A DNA stretch of 64,000 nucleotides from Companilactobacillus musae. GTDB lineage: Bacteria > Bacillota > Bacilli > Lactobacillales > Lactobacillaceae. The stretch is taken from positions 248,001 through 312,000 of the forward strand of contig NZ_BIFW01000001.1 of NCBI RefSeq assembly GCF_003967595.1. The letters run 5' to 3'. The notes below the pieces were generated by a model. It ran no database searches. It saw nothing but the letters and a program-made list of their open reading frames with translations, and was not told where the DNA came from. Position numbers and translations under genes: made by a program. Of this stretch, positions 35,467 through 44,336 are shown one piece after another (the stretch's first letter is position 1; each line of letters opens with the position of its first letter).

Positions 35467-38169
35467 TTAATAATTCTTTGATATGTGGCGTTGAACAAAT
35501 TTAACAATTTCAACAATACCAATCATCATTAGTCCTGCTACGAGAACAATCGACCATTGTAAGAGCATTAATTTCGTTACATGGAAAAGACTATTAAATC
35601 CCGGTACGACAATTGTCACTGCTACCATAATGAAAGAAGCTAATACTCCAATATTAAAAAACTTATTTTTGAATGGATGAACTTTAAAAATTGATTGATA
35701 TGTTGATTTAACATTGAATGCATGGAACAGCTGAATCAACGCTAAAGTAGCATAAGCCATTGTCAAAGCATCGGCGTGGATTGCCTCACTACCAGTATGA
35801 ACTGGATACATGATAGCCAAGCCATAGACACTTAGAGTAATTAATCCTTCAATAATTCCCTGGTAAACAATAGAAGATCCGATACCGTTGCTCAAAAAAC
35901 TGGATTTACGTCCCCGTGGCTTACGATCCATAATTCCCGGTTCTGTTGGTTCAACTCCTAATGCAATCGCTGGAAAAGTATCAGTTGCTAAATTAATCCA
36001 AAGTAGTTGAACCGGCAAAAGAATATCCCATCCGAGTAGGGTCATGATGAAGAGTGTTAAAACTTCACCTAAATTAGCTGACAGCAAATATTGAATTGAT
36101 TTTTGAATATTAGAGAAAACCTTTCGTCCTTCCTCAACTGCTACGATGATGGTTGCAAAATTATCATCAGCTAGAACCATATCAGAAGCGCCTTTAGAAA
36201 CTTCAGTACCAGTGATACCCATTCCAATACCAATGTCAGCTGATTTCAAAGCAGGTGCATCATTAACTCCATCACCTGTCATAGCAACAACTTTCCCTTG
36301 ATCTTGCCAAGCTCTAACAATTCTTACCTTATGTTCTGGTGAAACTCGAGCATAAACTGAATATTGACTAACCTTTTTATCAAATTCTTCATCACTCATT
36401 TTATCTAATTGAGCGCCAGTAATAACGGCCTTATCATCACCTGCCTTAATAATTCCCAATCTTGCAGCGATAGACTCAGCATTATCCTGATGATCACCAG
36501 TAATCATCAAAGGACGAATCCCTGCTTTTTTAGCATCGGCAACTGCTTTTTCTACTTCAGGACGTTCAGGATCAATCATTCCCACTAATCCCGCAAAAAT
36601 TAAATCGCTTTCAATGGTTTCAGAAATTATCGTAGCGGGAATTTGTTCAATAATTTTATATCCCATCGCCAAGACCCTCAAAGCTTGTGATGCCATTTGT
36701 TTATTTTGCTTTAAGATTTCTTTTTGATTAATTTCAGTAAAATCACGAACTTCATTTGGAGTAGTTTGAATTCTAGTAACTCTTTGTAACAACATATCTG
36801 GAGCTCCTTTAACAGCTACTAAGAATTTACCATCTTTCAAGCGGTGAATTGTTGACATTAATTTTCTTTCCGAATCAAAAGGCACTTCCGATACACGGGG
36901 CTCTTTCTTTAATTCATCTTCAACTTGATATTGATGGTCAAGGCCAAATTGAATTAAAGCTGTTTCGGTGGGATCACCAATCAAAGTGCCATCATCTTGA
37001 ACTTTAGTATCATTACTAAAAGTCATAATTTGTAAAACTTTATCTGCTCCTGAAATAGTATCTTTAGCATCTTGTAAATGCCCATATTGATAAACTTTTT
37101 CAACTGTCATTTTATTTTGAGTTAACGTTCCCGTCTTGTCAGAGGCTACAATATCTGTACTACCAAGTGTTTCCACCGCTGGCAGCTTCCGAACAAGGGC
37201 TTTTCGTTTAGCCATTCTAGTTGTACCCAAGGCCAAGATGACAGTTACAATAGCAGGTAATCCCTCTGGAATTGCAGCAACAGCTAAAGAAATTGCCACT
37301 AATAGCATTTCTATAATCAATGCATTTGTCGGTAATCCAGAATTATTATTAAGTATTCCTACTACAAAAATTACTGTTGCAATAATTAAAATTAACCAAG
37401 TTAAAACCTTGCCCAAAGAATTCAAGTTACTTTGTAGAGGTGTAATGTTCTCTTCACTACGATTTATCATGCCAGCGATATGACCAACTTCAGTATTCAT
37501 GCCAGTGCCTACGACAATTCCTTGACCGCGTCCATAAGTGACATTGCTATTCATATATGCCATATTTGTTCGGTCACCTAAAGGAATATCTTCATCAAGT
37601 AATTGTTCTGTTTTCTTCTCAACAGGTACTGATTCACCAGTTAAAGCTGATTCTTCTATTTTCATTGAAGCTGAATCGGTTAATCGAATATCAGCCGGAA
37701 CGATATCTCCAGCTTCTAATAAAACCAAATCACCCACAACTAGATTTTCACTACTAATGGTAGTTATTTTTCCGTCACGCATAACATGCGCTTCAGGAGT
37801 AGACATTTCGCGTAAAGCGTCAATTGCTTCTTCAGCCTTGGATTCCTGAAAAACACCAAAAACAGCATTAATAATGACAACCGCTAAAATCAATCCGGCA
37901 TCGGCCCATTCTTTGGCAACAACGCCCGAAACAAAGGCAGCAACTAATAAAACAATAATCATGAAATCTTTGAATTGATTAAAGAACCGCTGAACCAAAC
38001 TTTGTTTTTTAGTTTGTATTAATGTATTGGAGCCATTTTCCTGTAAGCGTTCTTTGGCAACTTTCTCTTTGAGGCCATTAATACTTGTATTCAAATCCTT
38101 TAGTAATGAAGCTTTATCAAGTGCATAGTATCGATACTTTTTGTCGGTATTCTTAGCTTGTGTTTTCAT
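35467..38169 (-). CDS. P2A-type Ca2+/Mn2+ ATPase
   Basis: About 900 residues. Actuator motif TGESVPVEK, phosphorylation site DKTGTLTQNKMT, hinge MTGDGVNDAPAL; TM4 VAAIPEGLPA and TM6 LLWINLATDTFPA with the canonical Asn-Leu-x-x-Asp. This is the set found in Ca2+/Mn2+ exporting P2A pumps such as streptococcal MgtA. The open frame extends to 38232 but would cross the riboswitch terminator; I take ATG 38169, with GGAG 9 bases upstream. The yybP-ykoY riboswitch in its leader indicates induction by manganese, so a role in Mn2+ efflux is likely. Confidence 0.9.
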   Translation of the reverse strand: MKTQAKNTDKKYRYYALDKASLLKDLNTSINGLKEKVAKERLQENGSNTLIQTKKQSLVQRFFNQFKDFMIIVLLVAAFVSGVVAKEWADAGLILAVVIINAVFGVFQESKAEEAIDALREMSTPEAHVMRDGKITTISSENLVVGDLVLLEAGDIVPADIRLTDSASMKIEESALTGESVPVEKKTEQLLDEDIPLGDRTNMAYMNSNVTYGRGQGIVVGTGMNTEVGHIAGMINRSEENITPLQSNLNSLGKVLTWLILIIATVIFVVGILNNNSGLPTNALIIEMLLVAISLAVAAIPEGLPAIVTVILALGTTRMAKRKALVRKLPAVETLGSTDIVASDKTGTLTQNKMTVEKVYQYGHLQDAKDTISGADKVLQIMTFSNDTKVQDDGTLIGDPTETALIQFGLDHQYQVEDELKKEPRVSEVPFDSERKLMSTIHRLKDGKFLVAVKGAPDMLLQRVTRIQTTPNEVRDFTEINQKEILKQNKQMASQALRVLAMGYKIIEQIPATIISETIESDLIFAGLVGMIDPERPEVEKAVADAKKAGIRPLMITGDHQDNAESIAARLGIIKAGDDKAVITGAQLDKMSDEEFDKKVSQYSVYARVSPEHKVRIVRAWQDQGKVVAMTGDGVNDAPALKSADIGIGMGITGTEVSKGASDMVLADDNFATIIVAVEEGRKVFSNIQKSIQYLLSANLGEVLTLFIMTLLGWDILLPVQLLWINLATDTFPAIALGVEPTEPGIMDRKPRGRKSSFLSNGIGSSIVYQGIIEGLITLSVYGLAIMYPVHTGSEAIHADALTMAYATLALIQLFHAFNVKSTYQSIFKVHPFKNKFFNIGVLASFIMVAVTIVVPGFNSLFHVTKLMLLQWSIVLVAGLMMIGIVEIVKFVQRHISKNY

Positions 38170-38197
38170 TGATAAAATCTCCTTTTTAATTTTTTTA

Positions 38198-38236
38198 TAA
38201 AAAAAGACTTGCACACAAATACTTGTGTACAAGTCT
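38198..38236 (-). terminator. Riboswitch-controlled terminator
   Basis: AGACTTG.ACACAA pairs with TTGTGT.CAAGTCT (38205-38236) and is followed on the minus strand by TTTTTTT. Its 5' arm (ACTTGT) is also needed for P1 of the aptamer, so the two structures exclude each other. Confidence 0.85.
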
Positions 38237-38317
38237 CACTGTTTAAAACAAAACCAGACTTTAAGTCTTGCTGACGATTTTGTTACAGATAAAATCCTGC
38301 CAGTTACTCCCTTGTCT
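38229..38317 (-). promoter_or_regulatory. yybP-ykoY manganese riboswitch
   Basis: The minus-strand RNA has the family hallmarks: GGGAGTAAC near the 5' end (38303-38311), CGTCA (38272-38276) in the second conserved loop, and a closing P1 of ACAAG with CTTGT (38229-38233). Mn2+ binding would hold P1 closed and prevent the adjacent terminator hairpin from forming, switching the ATPase on. A TATAAT -10 lies upstream at 38327-38332 on the minus strand. Confidence 0.85.
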
Positions 38318-38505
38318 TTGGTTGTAATTATACGTGCTATGAAATAAGAAAACAAACGATAACCGTATAAAATATTCCAATTGTCTAGTATATTTAATTG
38401 GAACTTTTTTGTATTGATTTATATATTATTCGATATTTTCATTATTACCTGTTAAAAAGAAATCCTAATGAGTCTTTTTTATTGTTCAAAATCAGTGATG
38501 CTGAC

Positions 38506-38596
38506 AGGCGCGTTCTACGAAACAAGAATGTATAGTTGGTAGTCAAAAGAATGAACTAGGCCGTAGAATTAAGATTCATTAAAATCGCCTTTTTTT
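38506..38596 (+). ncRNA. Candidate structured RNA
   Basis: AGGCG (38506-38510) pairs with CGCCT (38586-38590), and inside it TTCTACG (38513-38519) pairs with CGTAGAA (38562-38568). The outer stem runs straight into seven T, as in a terminator-ended small RNA. No known family recognised; promoter not clear. Confidence 0.3.
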
Positions 38597-38604
38597 ACCA
38601 AAAA

Positions 38605-38633
38605 CAGGGGCTATTTGTAAGAAATAGCCCCTG
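38605..38633. terminator. Perfect 12-bp hairpin
   Basis: CAGGGGCTATTT (38605-38616) with AAATAGCCCCTG (38622-38633), 5-base loop. It lacks a proper T-run on the plus side (followed by CAAAACA); on the minus strand it is followed by TTTTTGG. It is terminator-like for leftward transcription, but no leftward gene ends here. Confidence 0.55.
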
Positions 38634-38794
38634 CAAAACATTGACTTATCAAGCCAAAAAAATTACAATTAATACCTAGGGTCTATTTATTCAATATACT
38701 AAATAATAGCCCCCATAATCAAAAAGCCTATTAAACCGGCATTTTAAGTAATTGAGTTCTAAAATTACTATCAATTGTTCTGAATGGAGAAATA

Positions 38795-39382
38795 ATGAAA
38801 CAATTAGTTTTACCAATCAAAGACAGTAACATTTTAAGTGAAGTTCAAGATACGTTATTACGAAATTTTAAATACGGTCGCAGAAATTATACGATCTTTC
38901 AAACTGGGAAGGCTACCCTACTTCGAGTCTCCGATGTTTTGACTTTGAAGTACGACGACGTTTTTGACAAATACGATGAATTAAAGAAAACAGCTTTTAT
39001 TCATGATAAAAAAACTGGAAAGCCTAATACCTTATATTTGAAACCTATTACTCGTGATCTATTGATTTATCAAAAATGGCTGCTAGAAAATAAGGTGAAT
39101 TCCGAATGGCTGTTTCCATCAATGCAACGACCTGAACGACATATAACTGAAAAGCAATTTTATAAAGTAATGTCTAAGACTGGAGACTTGCTGAATATTA
39201 ATTATCTGGGTACACATACAATGAGAAAGACCGGTGCTTATCGTGTTTATGTCCAATCGAACTATAATATCGGTCTGGTAATGAGATTATTGAACCACAG
39301 TAGCCAACAGATGACTTTGGCATATCTGGGTCTGGATCAAGAATCACGTGAAGCAATGCTTGATCAAATTGATTTCGGATAA
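38795..39382 (+). CDS. Stand-alone tyrosine recombinase catalytic domain
   Basis: 195 residues. It contains only the catalytic part of a tyrosine integrase: the first Arg in LLRVSDVLTLKY, Lys in KKTGKP, HTMRKTGAYR (HxxR), LNHSSQQMTLAYLGL with the second His and the Tyr nucleophile. The N-terminal SAM-like core-binding domain of XerC/XerD and phage integrases is missing. Ribosome binding site GGAG lies ahead of ATG 38795. All catalytic residues are kept, so the protein may be active. The target site is unknown. The surrounding hairpins and the unknown downstream gene suggest a mobile-element remnant. Confidence 0.8.
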   Translation: MKQLVLPIKDSNILSEVQDTLLRNFKYGRRNYTIFQTGKATLLRVSDVLTLKYDDVFDKYDELKKTAFIHDKKTGKPNTLYLKPITRDLLIYQKWLLENKVNSEWLFPSMQRPERHITEKQFYKVMSKTGDLLNINYLGTHTMRKTGAYRVYVQSNYNIGLVMRLLNHSSQQMTLAYLGLDQESREAMLDQIDFG

Positions 39383-39446
39383 ACAAAAAAATATCATATT
39401 AGTATTTGATTACTATTAAATACACTTGAATAAAAAGGAGTAATTA

Positions 39447-40055
39447 ATGTTAAAAACGATATTAAGCTTTCTTCAAACATTTTTTTATATAAATATTGAA
39501 GGACTTGGCTGGAAAATTGTGTTTTACCTCTTAATTATATTGGTACCCTTATTATTTTGGTTTAAAGATAATCGTTATAAATACGAAAACTTCTTGGTTA
39601 GGGTAATAAAGTCCGACGAGTTTAATAAAATAAGCTACGAAATGAAAGTTGAATTACAGTATAATTCAGACGATATATCCAATGTAAAAAGAACATGGAT
39701 ATTCGGATCTAACGAATTTCCATCAAAAATAGAATTATTCGAATATAATATTGGTTCAGATAAGGATTCAGGATTTCTGTCGAAATTAATTAAAAAATTT
39801 CACAAAAAAACGTATGAAGAGTCCTATAAAAAAATCACTAACTCTATTACACTTGATCCAGGAAACTTTGTAGCTTTTAACCTCACTACCTCGGAAGGGC
39901 TTCCTGTATATAGAGTAAAAGTAGAAATGAATGGAATGATTGCTTGGATTGATATACATTATCAATTACGATACAATACAGACACGAATGATCAGAATAG
40001 AATAAAGTTTAAACAAACTTTTATCTCGTTTTTAAAGAGTAAAATTGCCGAGTAA
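39447..40055 (+). CDS. Membrane-anchored protein of unknown function
   Basis: 202 residues: an N-terminal membrane segment (VFYLLIILVPLLFWF, about residues 25-40), then a soluble charged domain with no recognised motif. AAAGGAG lies ahead of ATG 39447. It is AT-rich and lies between the recombinase gene and a strong terminator, so it is probably cargo of the same element. Confidence 0.6.
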   Translation: MLKTILSFLQTFFYINIEGLGWKIVFYLLIILVPLLFWFKDNRYKYENFLVRVIKSDEFNKISYEMKVELQYNSDDISNVKRTWIFGSNEFPSKIELFEYNIGSDKDSGFLSKLIKKFHKKTYEESYKKITNSITLDPGNFVAFNLTTSEGLPVYRVKVEMNGMIAWIDIHYQLRYNTDTNDQNRIKFKQTFISFLKSKIAE

Positions 40056-40082
40056 ATAATCATTTCAGTTTAATTAAAAAGA

Positions 40083-40153
40083 TATATACAAAAAACAATC
40101 TTCAGATTTCTAAAGGGTTTGAGAAGATTGTTTTTTGTATATAAAGTTATCTC
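40083..40153. terminator. Bidirectional terminator, 21-bp stem
   Basis: A 21-bp perfect stem pairs 40083-40103 with 40133-40153 (core CAATCTTC / GAAGATTG), 29-base loop, A-run and T-run on either side. Confidence 0.85.
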
Positions 40154-40240
40154 TCTCCAAAGTTACATAACATTAATTAAAATAAGTTGTTTAAAATTAA
40201 ATTGTCTAATCCTAAAAATATCAATTTTCATCGACTATAT

Positions 40241-41233
40241 TTACTTTAAAATCTTAACAACAATTTTTCCAACCGTATCGTGATGATACAGTTTTTCCAG
40301 TCCACTAACTAATTGATCGAATGGCAAAATTTCAGTAATACAAGGATTTAATTTTTCCTGTGCAACTAGATTCAATAATTTAGTCGCTATAATTCCTAAA
40401 TCTCTTTTTTGAGAGTAACTGTTACTTCTATGTGCTCCACCTAGATTCAAAGCACTGATAGTAATACCCTGCTGAGCAAGAAAATTCTGATCAATCGATT
40501 CTGGAGCTTCGTTGATCCAAACTAATTGTCCGTTATAAGCCAGTCGTTCTTCAATATCTGTTTTTGCTTCACCACTGACTGTATTCAAAATCAAATCGAC
40601 GCCAACTCCATTGGTATACTTCATAACCTCGGTAGTTACATCTTCTTTTTTGTAGTCAATTATTTTGTCAGGATGAAAAGATTTAACAAATTCTATCTTG
40701 GATGATGAAACTGTGGTAATTACAGTTAAGCCCATTAACTTTGCCAATTGAATCGCAATCAAGCCAACACCGCCCGCACCAGCATGGATCAAAATATTTT
40801 TCTTACCGGTTAAATTCATTTTTCGAAAAATAGCTTGATATGCCGTCATGGCTCCACATAACATAGCTGCAGCCTGCTCAAAAGAAACTTTATTAGGAAT
40901 TTTGGCTAAACAATAATCGGGAAAGATTGCGTATTCTGCAAAGGTTCCATCGTTTACTAAGTTATTGTGTCCCGAAACGCGCTCACCAACTGTAAAATCT
41001 GTGACATTTTTACCAACAGATACTACTGTACCAGCAGCATCCAAGCCAAAAATATGCGGATATTCAAAATCAGATGATGGTGATCCAATCAATTTATAAT
41101 CGACTGGATTCAAACCAATACTATCTACCTTAACCAAAACTTCGTCAGGCTTTGGACTGGGAATTGTCGATTCATGTATTTTTAAATCTTCTAAGCCAGC
41201 CTGTTTTGGGGAAGTAAAACTGTATCCTTGCAT
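40241..41233 (-). CDS. Zinc-type alcohol dehydrogenase/quinone oxidoreductase
   Basis: 330-residue medium-chain dehydrogenase/reductase. GroES-like N-terminus (GLNPVDYKL, VGERVSGHNN), then the Rossmann motif HAGAGGVGLIAIQLAK and YTNGVGVDLILNTVSGEA. The zinc-ligand Cys/His set is absent, so it belongs to the zinc-free NADPH:quinone reductase-like group. Single gene, ATG 41233 with AGGAGG upstream (GGAGGATTTTAA). Confidence 0.9.
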   Translation of the reverse strand: MQGYSFTSPKQAGLEDLKIHESTIPSPKPDEVLVKVDSIGLNPVDYKLIGSPSSDFEYPHIFGLDAAGTVVSVGKNVTDFTVGERVSGHNNLVNDGTFAEYAIFPDYCLAKIPNKVSFEQAAAMLCGAMTAYQAIFRKMNLTGKKNILIHAGAGGVGLIAIQLAKLMGLTVITTVSSSKIEFVKSFHPDKIIDYKKEDVTTEVMKYTNGVGVDLILNTVSGEAKTDIEERLAYNGQLVWINEAPESIDQNFLAQQGITISALNLGGAHRSNSYSQKRDLGIIATKLLNLVAQEKLNPCITEILPFDQLVSGLEKLYHHDTVGKIVVKILK

Positions 41234-41280
41234 TTAAAATCCTCCTGAATTATTTAGTGTTATTAAATATGATAATACAA

Positions 41281-42087
41281 CTAGGAATGATGTTTCATTT
41301 CAATATCAGTTAACCAATTACTAAATTCAACCAATAAGTGAATTGCGTGTTGGTTGATGAAATAATTTGGCATCGATGCGGGAAACTCAACTTGTAGTCT
41401 CGCATGAAAAACACCATTGCTAGATGTCATTAAATGTCTGACACCACCAATCACAAGTCCAGAATCATTTTTTCCAGTTCCTGCAGACTCAAATTGAAAA
41501 TCGGGATTAGGATTAGTCTTTAGTCCTGATTCATCCCCATAAACGAGAGTAAATTTATTTGCAATCCTTGTGCCACCAGTCATTTCAACGACCGTTTGAC
41601 TAGTATCTGAGCCACTGCTGTAGAAATGGTTCGGATTAGCCTTAAAATTGTAAAATTGGTTTTCTTCACTATTTACGGTCATCATCTGATTAAAAGTATC
41701 AATAAAAAATTGTGAATCAATATCAGTATCTAAATAAAGATCCGCGACAGAGACTTTTCGCCGTTGAAAAGCTGTTTTTACCCCAGCAATCGTAGCTAAG
41801 TTTCCCAGTTTCAATTGTTCTGAAAGCCGTCTAGATAGTGTTTCTTGACCAATAGCCATTTTAAAAGTTATTACAGATTTCTTTAAATCAAGATATGGCA
41901 AATTTAAATCTAAATTGGCATTAAACAATTTATTCAACAATGTGGCTGTCTTTTTATATTCTCTGTATTGCCAGTCAGTTAAATCTTCTTTTGAAAAAGC
42001 CTTGTTTCTAATAATAAAATTAAAAGGTAATTGATCATACATAGATTCAGCATTTTGAACATTATCATAAATGTCTTTTTCTAGCAT
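41281..42087 (-). CDS. Unknown protein, 268 residues
   Basis: I do not recognise a family. Soluble, no signal or membrane segment. It contains a helical N-terminal part and a beta-rich end (VYGDESGLKTNPNPDF, VIGGVRHLMTSSNGVF). I place the start at ATG 42087 since GGAG lies 8 bases upstream; the longer frame to 42114 lacks a ribosome binding site. It is divergent from an XRE-type membrane regulator 190 bases away. Confidence 0.65.
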   Translation of the reverse strand: MLEKDIYDNVQNAESMYDQLPFNFIIRNKAFSKEDLTDWQYREYKKTATLLNKLFNANLDLNLPYLDLKKSVITFKMAIGQETLSRRLSEQLKLGNLATIAGVKTAFQRRKVSVADLYLDTDIDSQFFIDTFNQMMTVNSEENQFYNFKANPNHFYSSGSDTSQTVVEMTGGTRIANKFTLVYGDESGLKTNPNPDFQFESAGTGKNDSGLVIGGVRHLMTSSNGVFHARLQVEFPASMPNYFINQHAIHLLVEFSNWLTDIEMKHHS

Positions 42088-42277
42088 TAGCTTTCTCCAA
42101 TCTTTGTATAACATATATATTAGAACTTTAATGCCTTATTGCATATCCTAAGTGCAAAGATTCATAAACCAATTTGTCATAGTATGTAATTTTCTCTTAT
42201 AATAAATTTGAAACACAGTAATCGACAAACAACTCTATCTCACTTAGATTAGGATTAAGAATTAGGAGTAGATACTC

Positions 42278-42937
42278 ATGCAGCTTTCTAAAAAGATAAA
42301 AATATGTCGCCAAGAAAATCATCTAACTCAAGCTGAATTTGCGGACTCTTTGAATGTCTCCAGAAAAACAGTTTCTGGTTGGGAAAATGATCGTAGTTTT
42401 CCTGATATAACAACATTAATTAAAATCAGTGATAACTATGATATTTCATTAGATAGTTTATTAAAAGATAGTGGAACTGTTAATTACTATCAAACTCAAA
42501 TTGAGGGTAACATTAAAAATCAAAAAAGAATTCTTCCATTATATCTGATATTAATGGCAAGTTCTATTCTGCTTTTCATACAATTCCTAACAGAATGGAA
42601 GTTGCCCTTTCATATTGTCATCATTGTCTTTTTGATTACTTTGGTGTCCTATCTAATCAACTACCCGTTTAACAGAAGAGCTAATTCAATTGGCAATTTA
42701 ATCAAATTATCGACCTTATTTACGATCATATTTATTGTTAATGCTACATTATTCGTCGTAACCGGGAATCTTGCAACGTCAAATGATGTCTATTGGAATT
42801 ATGGAATTATTATCGGTTCCATCTTTTTAAATTTCTTACTTAGTTTGGCCTTTGTTATTTTGATTTCATTCATACCAAGAAACGTTACAGACTTCATAAA
42901 TGAATTTAACCGCAAAAAAATAAGCCATCATAATTGA
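42278..42937 (+). CDS. XRE-family regulator with four membrane helices
   Basis: 219 residues. N-terminal Cro/C1 helix-turn-helix: LTQAEFADSLNVSRKTVSGW, then ENDRSFPDITTLIKISDNYD. The C-terminal 120 residues hold about four membrane helices (ILPLYLILMASSILLFIQF and others), so this is a membrane-bound one-component regulator. The signal and target are unknown; the divergent gene 41281-42087 is a candidate target. Confidence 0.85.
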   Translation: MQLSKKIKICRQENHLTQAEFADSLNVSRKTVSGWENDRSFPDITTLIKISDNYDISLDSLLKDSGTVNYYQTQIEGNIKNQKRILPLYLILMASSILLFIQFLTEWKLPFHIVIIVFLITLVSYLINYPFNRRANSIGNLIKLSTLFTIIFIVNATLFVVTGNLATSNDVYWNYGIIIGSIFLNFLLSLAFVILISFIPRNVTDFINEFNRKKISHHN

Positions 42938-42950
42938 TGACTTATTTTTT
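42914..42950. terminator. Bidirectional terminator overlapping the XRE stop
   Basis: AAAAAATAAG.CATCA pairs with TGATG.CTTATTTTTT around a TAAT loop; the stop codon lies in the stem. Confidence 0.8.
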
Positions 42951-42954
42951 ATTC

Positions 42955-44202
42955 TTAAAGTTGAGCCAATTGATTTTGTTGAATCCAAGCATTAGTACCG
43001 ATACGGTACATCTTTACATTTGTCAAAGGATTTGTGGCACGTCTGTCAACGATCCATTGAGTTCCAGCAGCTACTGTTTGACCAGTATAAACACCAGAAT
43101 CATTATAAACTTTAGCAGTTGTTGTTGCTTTAACTGTTGTACCAGCTAAGAATGTTGCCCATGGGAGTGCATCCTCAGCAGCAACGAAACCATTGGTACT
43201 TACATGATAGTAGAAATTACCATCGATAATTGCGATAACATCTGAGATCCATGATGAATTTGGTGCTAATTCATAATCAGTACGTTGATTACCATAACGA
43301 TCGTAAACTCTTGTAAGCTTATCCTTAGTAGTTACACCACCACGAATATCGGCTGTCTTATAGTTATCACGGTCTTGATAATCAGCGCCAGTTTTACCGG
43401 CATCAGCAACATCATATTTTGACACATTAGCGTAATCATTTTCGTTAGTTAAATAGTATGAATAAATATCGCTGGCATCATATTTACTGTGTGCTGCTTG
43501 GTCATTTCCCATTTCCTGTGAAAAGTAAACCATACCATTGCCGCCAACACTGACACCAATTCCAACATAATTAACATAAGGATTCAGCATGTTCTTTCTG
43601 TGACCATAATTTGGTTCAGGATCATATGTTTCACTGTAAAATTCATGTGTGATCTTTTGGGCAATAGTTGCGGGATCAATAGTACCCAACATTGAGTAAG
43701 GCATTTGAGCAATGTTTTCTTCAGCATCTAAATTATAAGGATACATATATGCAGAGTTCCAACCAGCATGATTATCAACCCCAGTATTGGTAAAACCATC
43801 AGTTCTTGACTGTGCATATGAATTTAAAGTATTAACCGAAGTAAGTGCTGAAAGGCCATTTTGAGCACGTAAACGATTCAATTCAGTTAACATTGCTGAC
43901 TTAACTGCTGCTACATCAATATTATTATACTTAGCCTGAGTTGTAGCCACACTATTATTAGAATCAGTAGCATTTGAGTTGGCAGTAGTTGCGTTATCCT
44001 TTGAATCCAAAGTGGTATTATTAACAACTTGATTATTCGTATTATTGGTGTCGTTAGTAGCAGTTGCTACATTGGTATTAGTAGTAGTCGTAGAATTAGT
44101 ATCTGCGGTTACATCAGCATACGCAATATTACCTCCTAAACTTGTTGCAAGAAGCGCACTTGCAGCTACTAAAATAGCTGCTCTCTTAGTCTTAGAAAAC
44201 AT
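42955..44202 (-). CDS. Secreted CAP (SCP/PR1)-domain protein with SLAP-like repeats
   Basis: 415 residues. Signal peptide (AAILVAASALLATSLGG, cleaved near AYADV), then a Thr/Asn-rich linker (about residues 35-90), a CAP domain (LNRLRAQNGLSAL, ENIAQMPYSM, GHRKNMLNPYVNYVGIGV) and a C-terminal pair of SLAP-like wall-binding repeats (FYYHVSTNGFVAAED, MYRIGTNAWIQQNQL). Start at ATG 44202, preceded by AAAGGGGAAGT. Lactobacillus CAP proteins are surface-associated; their role is not settled. Confidence 0.85.
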   Translation of the reverse strand: MFSKTKRAAILVAASALLATSLGGNIAYADVTADTNSTTTTNTNVATATNDTNNTNNQVVNNTTLDSKDNATTANSNATDSNNSVATTQAKYNNIDVAAVKSAMLTELNRLRAQNGLSALTSVNTLNSYAQSRTDGFTNTGVDNHAGWNSAYMYPYNLDAEENIAQMPYSMLGTIDPATIAQKITHEFYSETYDPEPNYGHRKNMLNPYVNYVGIGVSVGGNGMVYFSQEMGNDQAAHSKYDASDIYSYYLTNENDYANVSKYDVADAGKTGADYQDRDNYKTADIRGGVTTKDKLTRVYDRYGNQRTDYELAPNSSWISDVIAIIDGNFYYHVSTNGFVAAEDALPWATFLAGTTVKATTTAKVYNDSGVYTGQTVAAGTQWIVDRRATNPLTNVKMYRIGTNAWIQQNQLAQL

Positions 44203-44310
44203 GATACTTCCCCTTTTCATCGTGAAAATAATGGTTACATTTATTTTAACTCAATGGGTATATTAATAAAGCATTAATTATAATAAATATTTTATATTAA
44301 TCTGGAAAAA

Positions 44311-44333
44311 TAAAAAAGCCTTACGGCTTTTTA
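44311..44333. terminator. Bidirectional terminator
   Basis: AAAAAGCC (44313-44320), loop TTAC, GGCTTTTT (44325-44332). Confidence 0.75.
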
Positions 44334-44336
44334 TAG

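Larger units (their letters stand above)
38333..38794. other. Intergenic region rich in hairpins
   Basis: No coding frame supported. It holds a possible structured RNA (38506-38596), a perfect terminator-like hairpin (38605-38633) and a related imperfect hairpin (38679-38714). The repeated GGGGCTATT/AATAGCCCC units suggest duplicated mobile-element termini or a relic. Confidence 0.5.

Noticed and set aside
38170-38232. N-terminal extension of the P2A-type ATPase
   Set aside because: It would translate the riboswitch terminator; ATG 38169 has a proper ribosome binding site.
38605-38714. CRISPR-like repeats
   Set aside because: Only two related hairpins, unequal, with no regular spacers and no cas genes.
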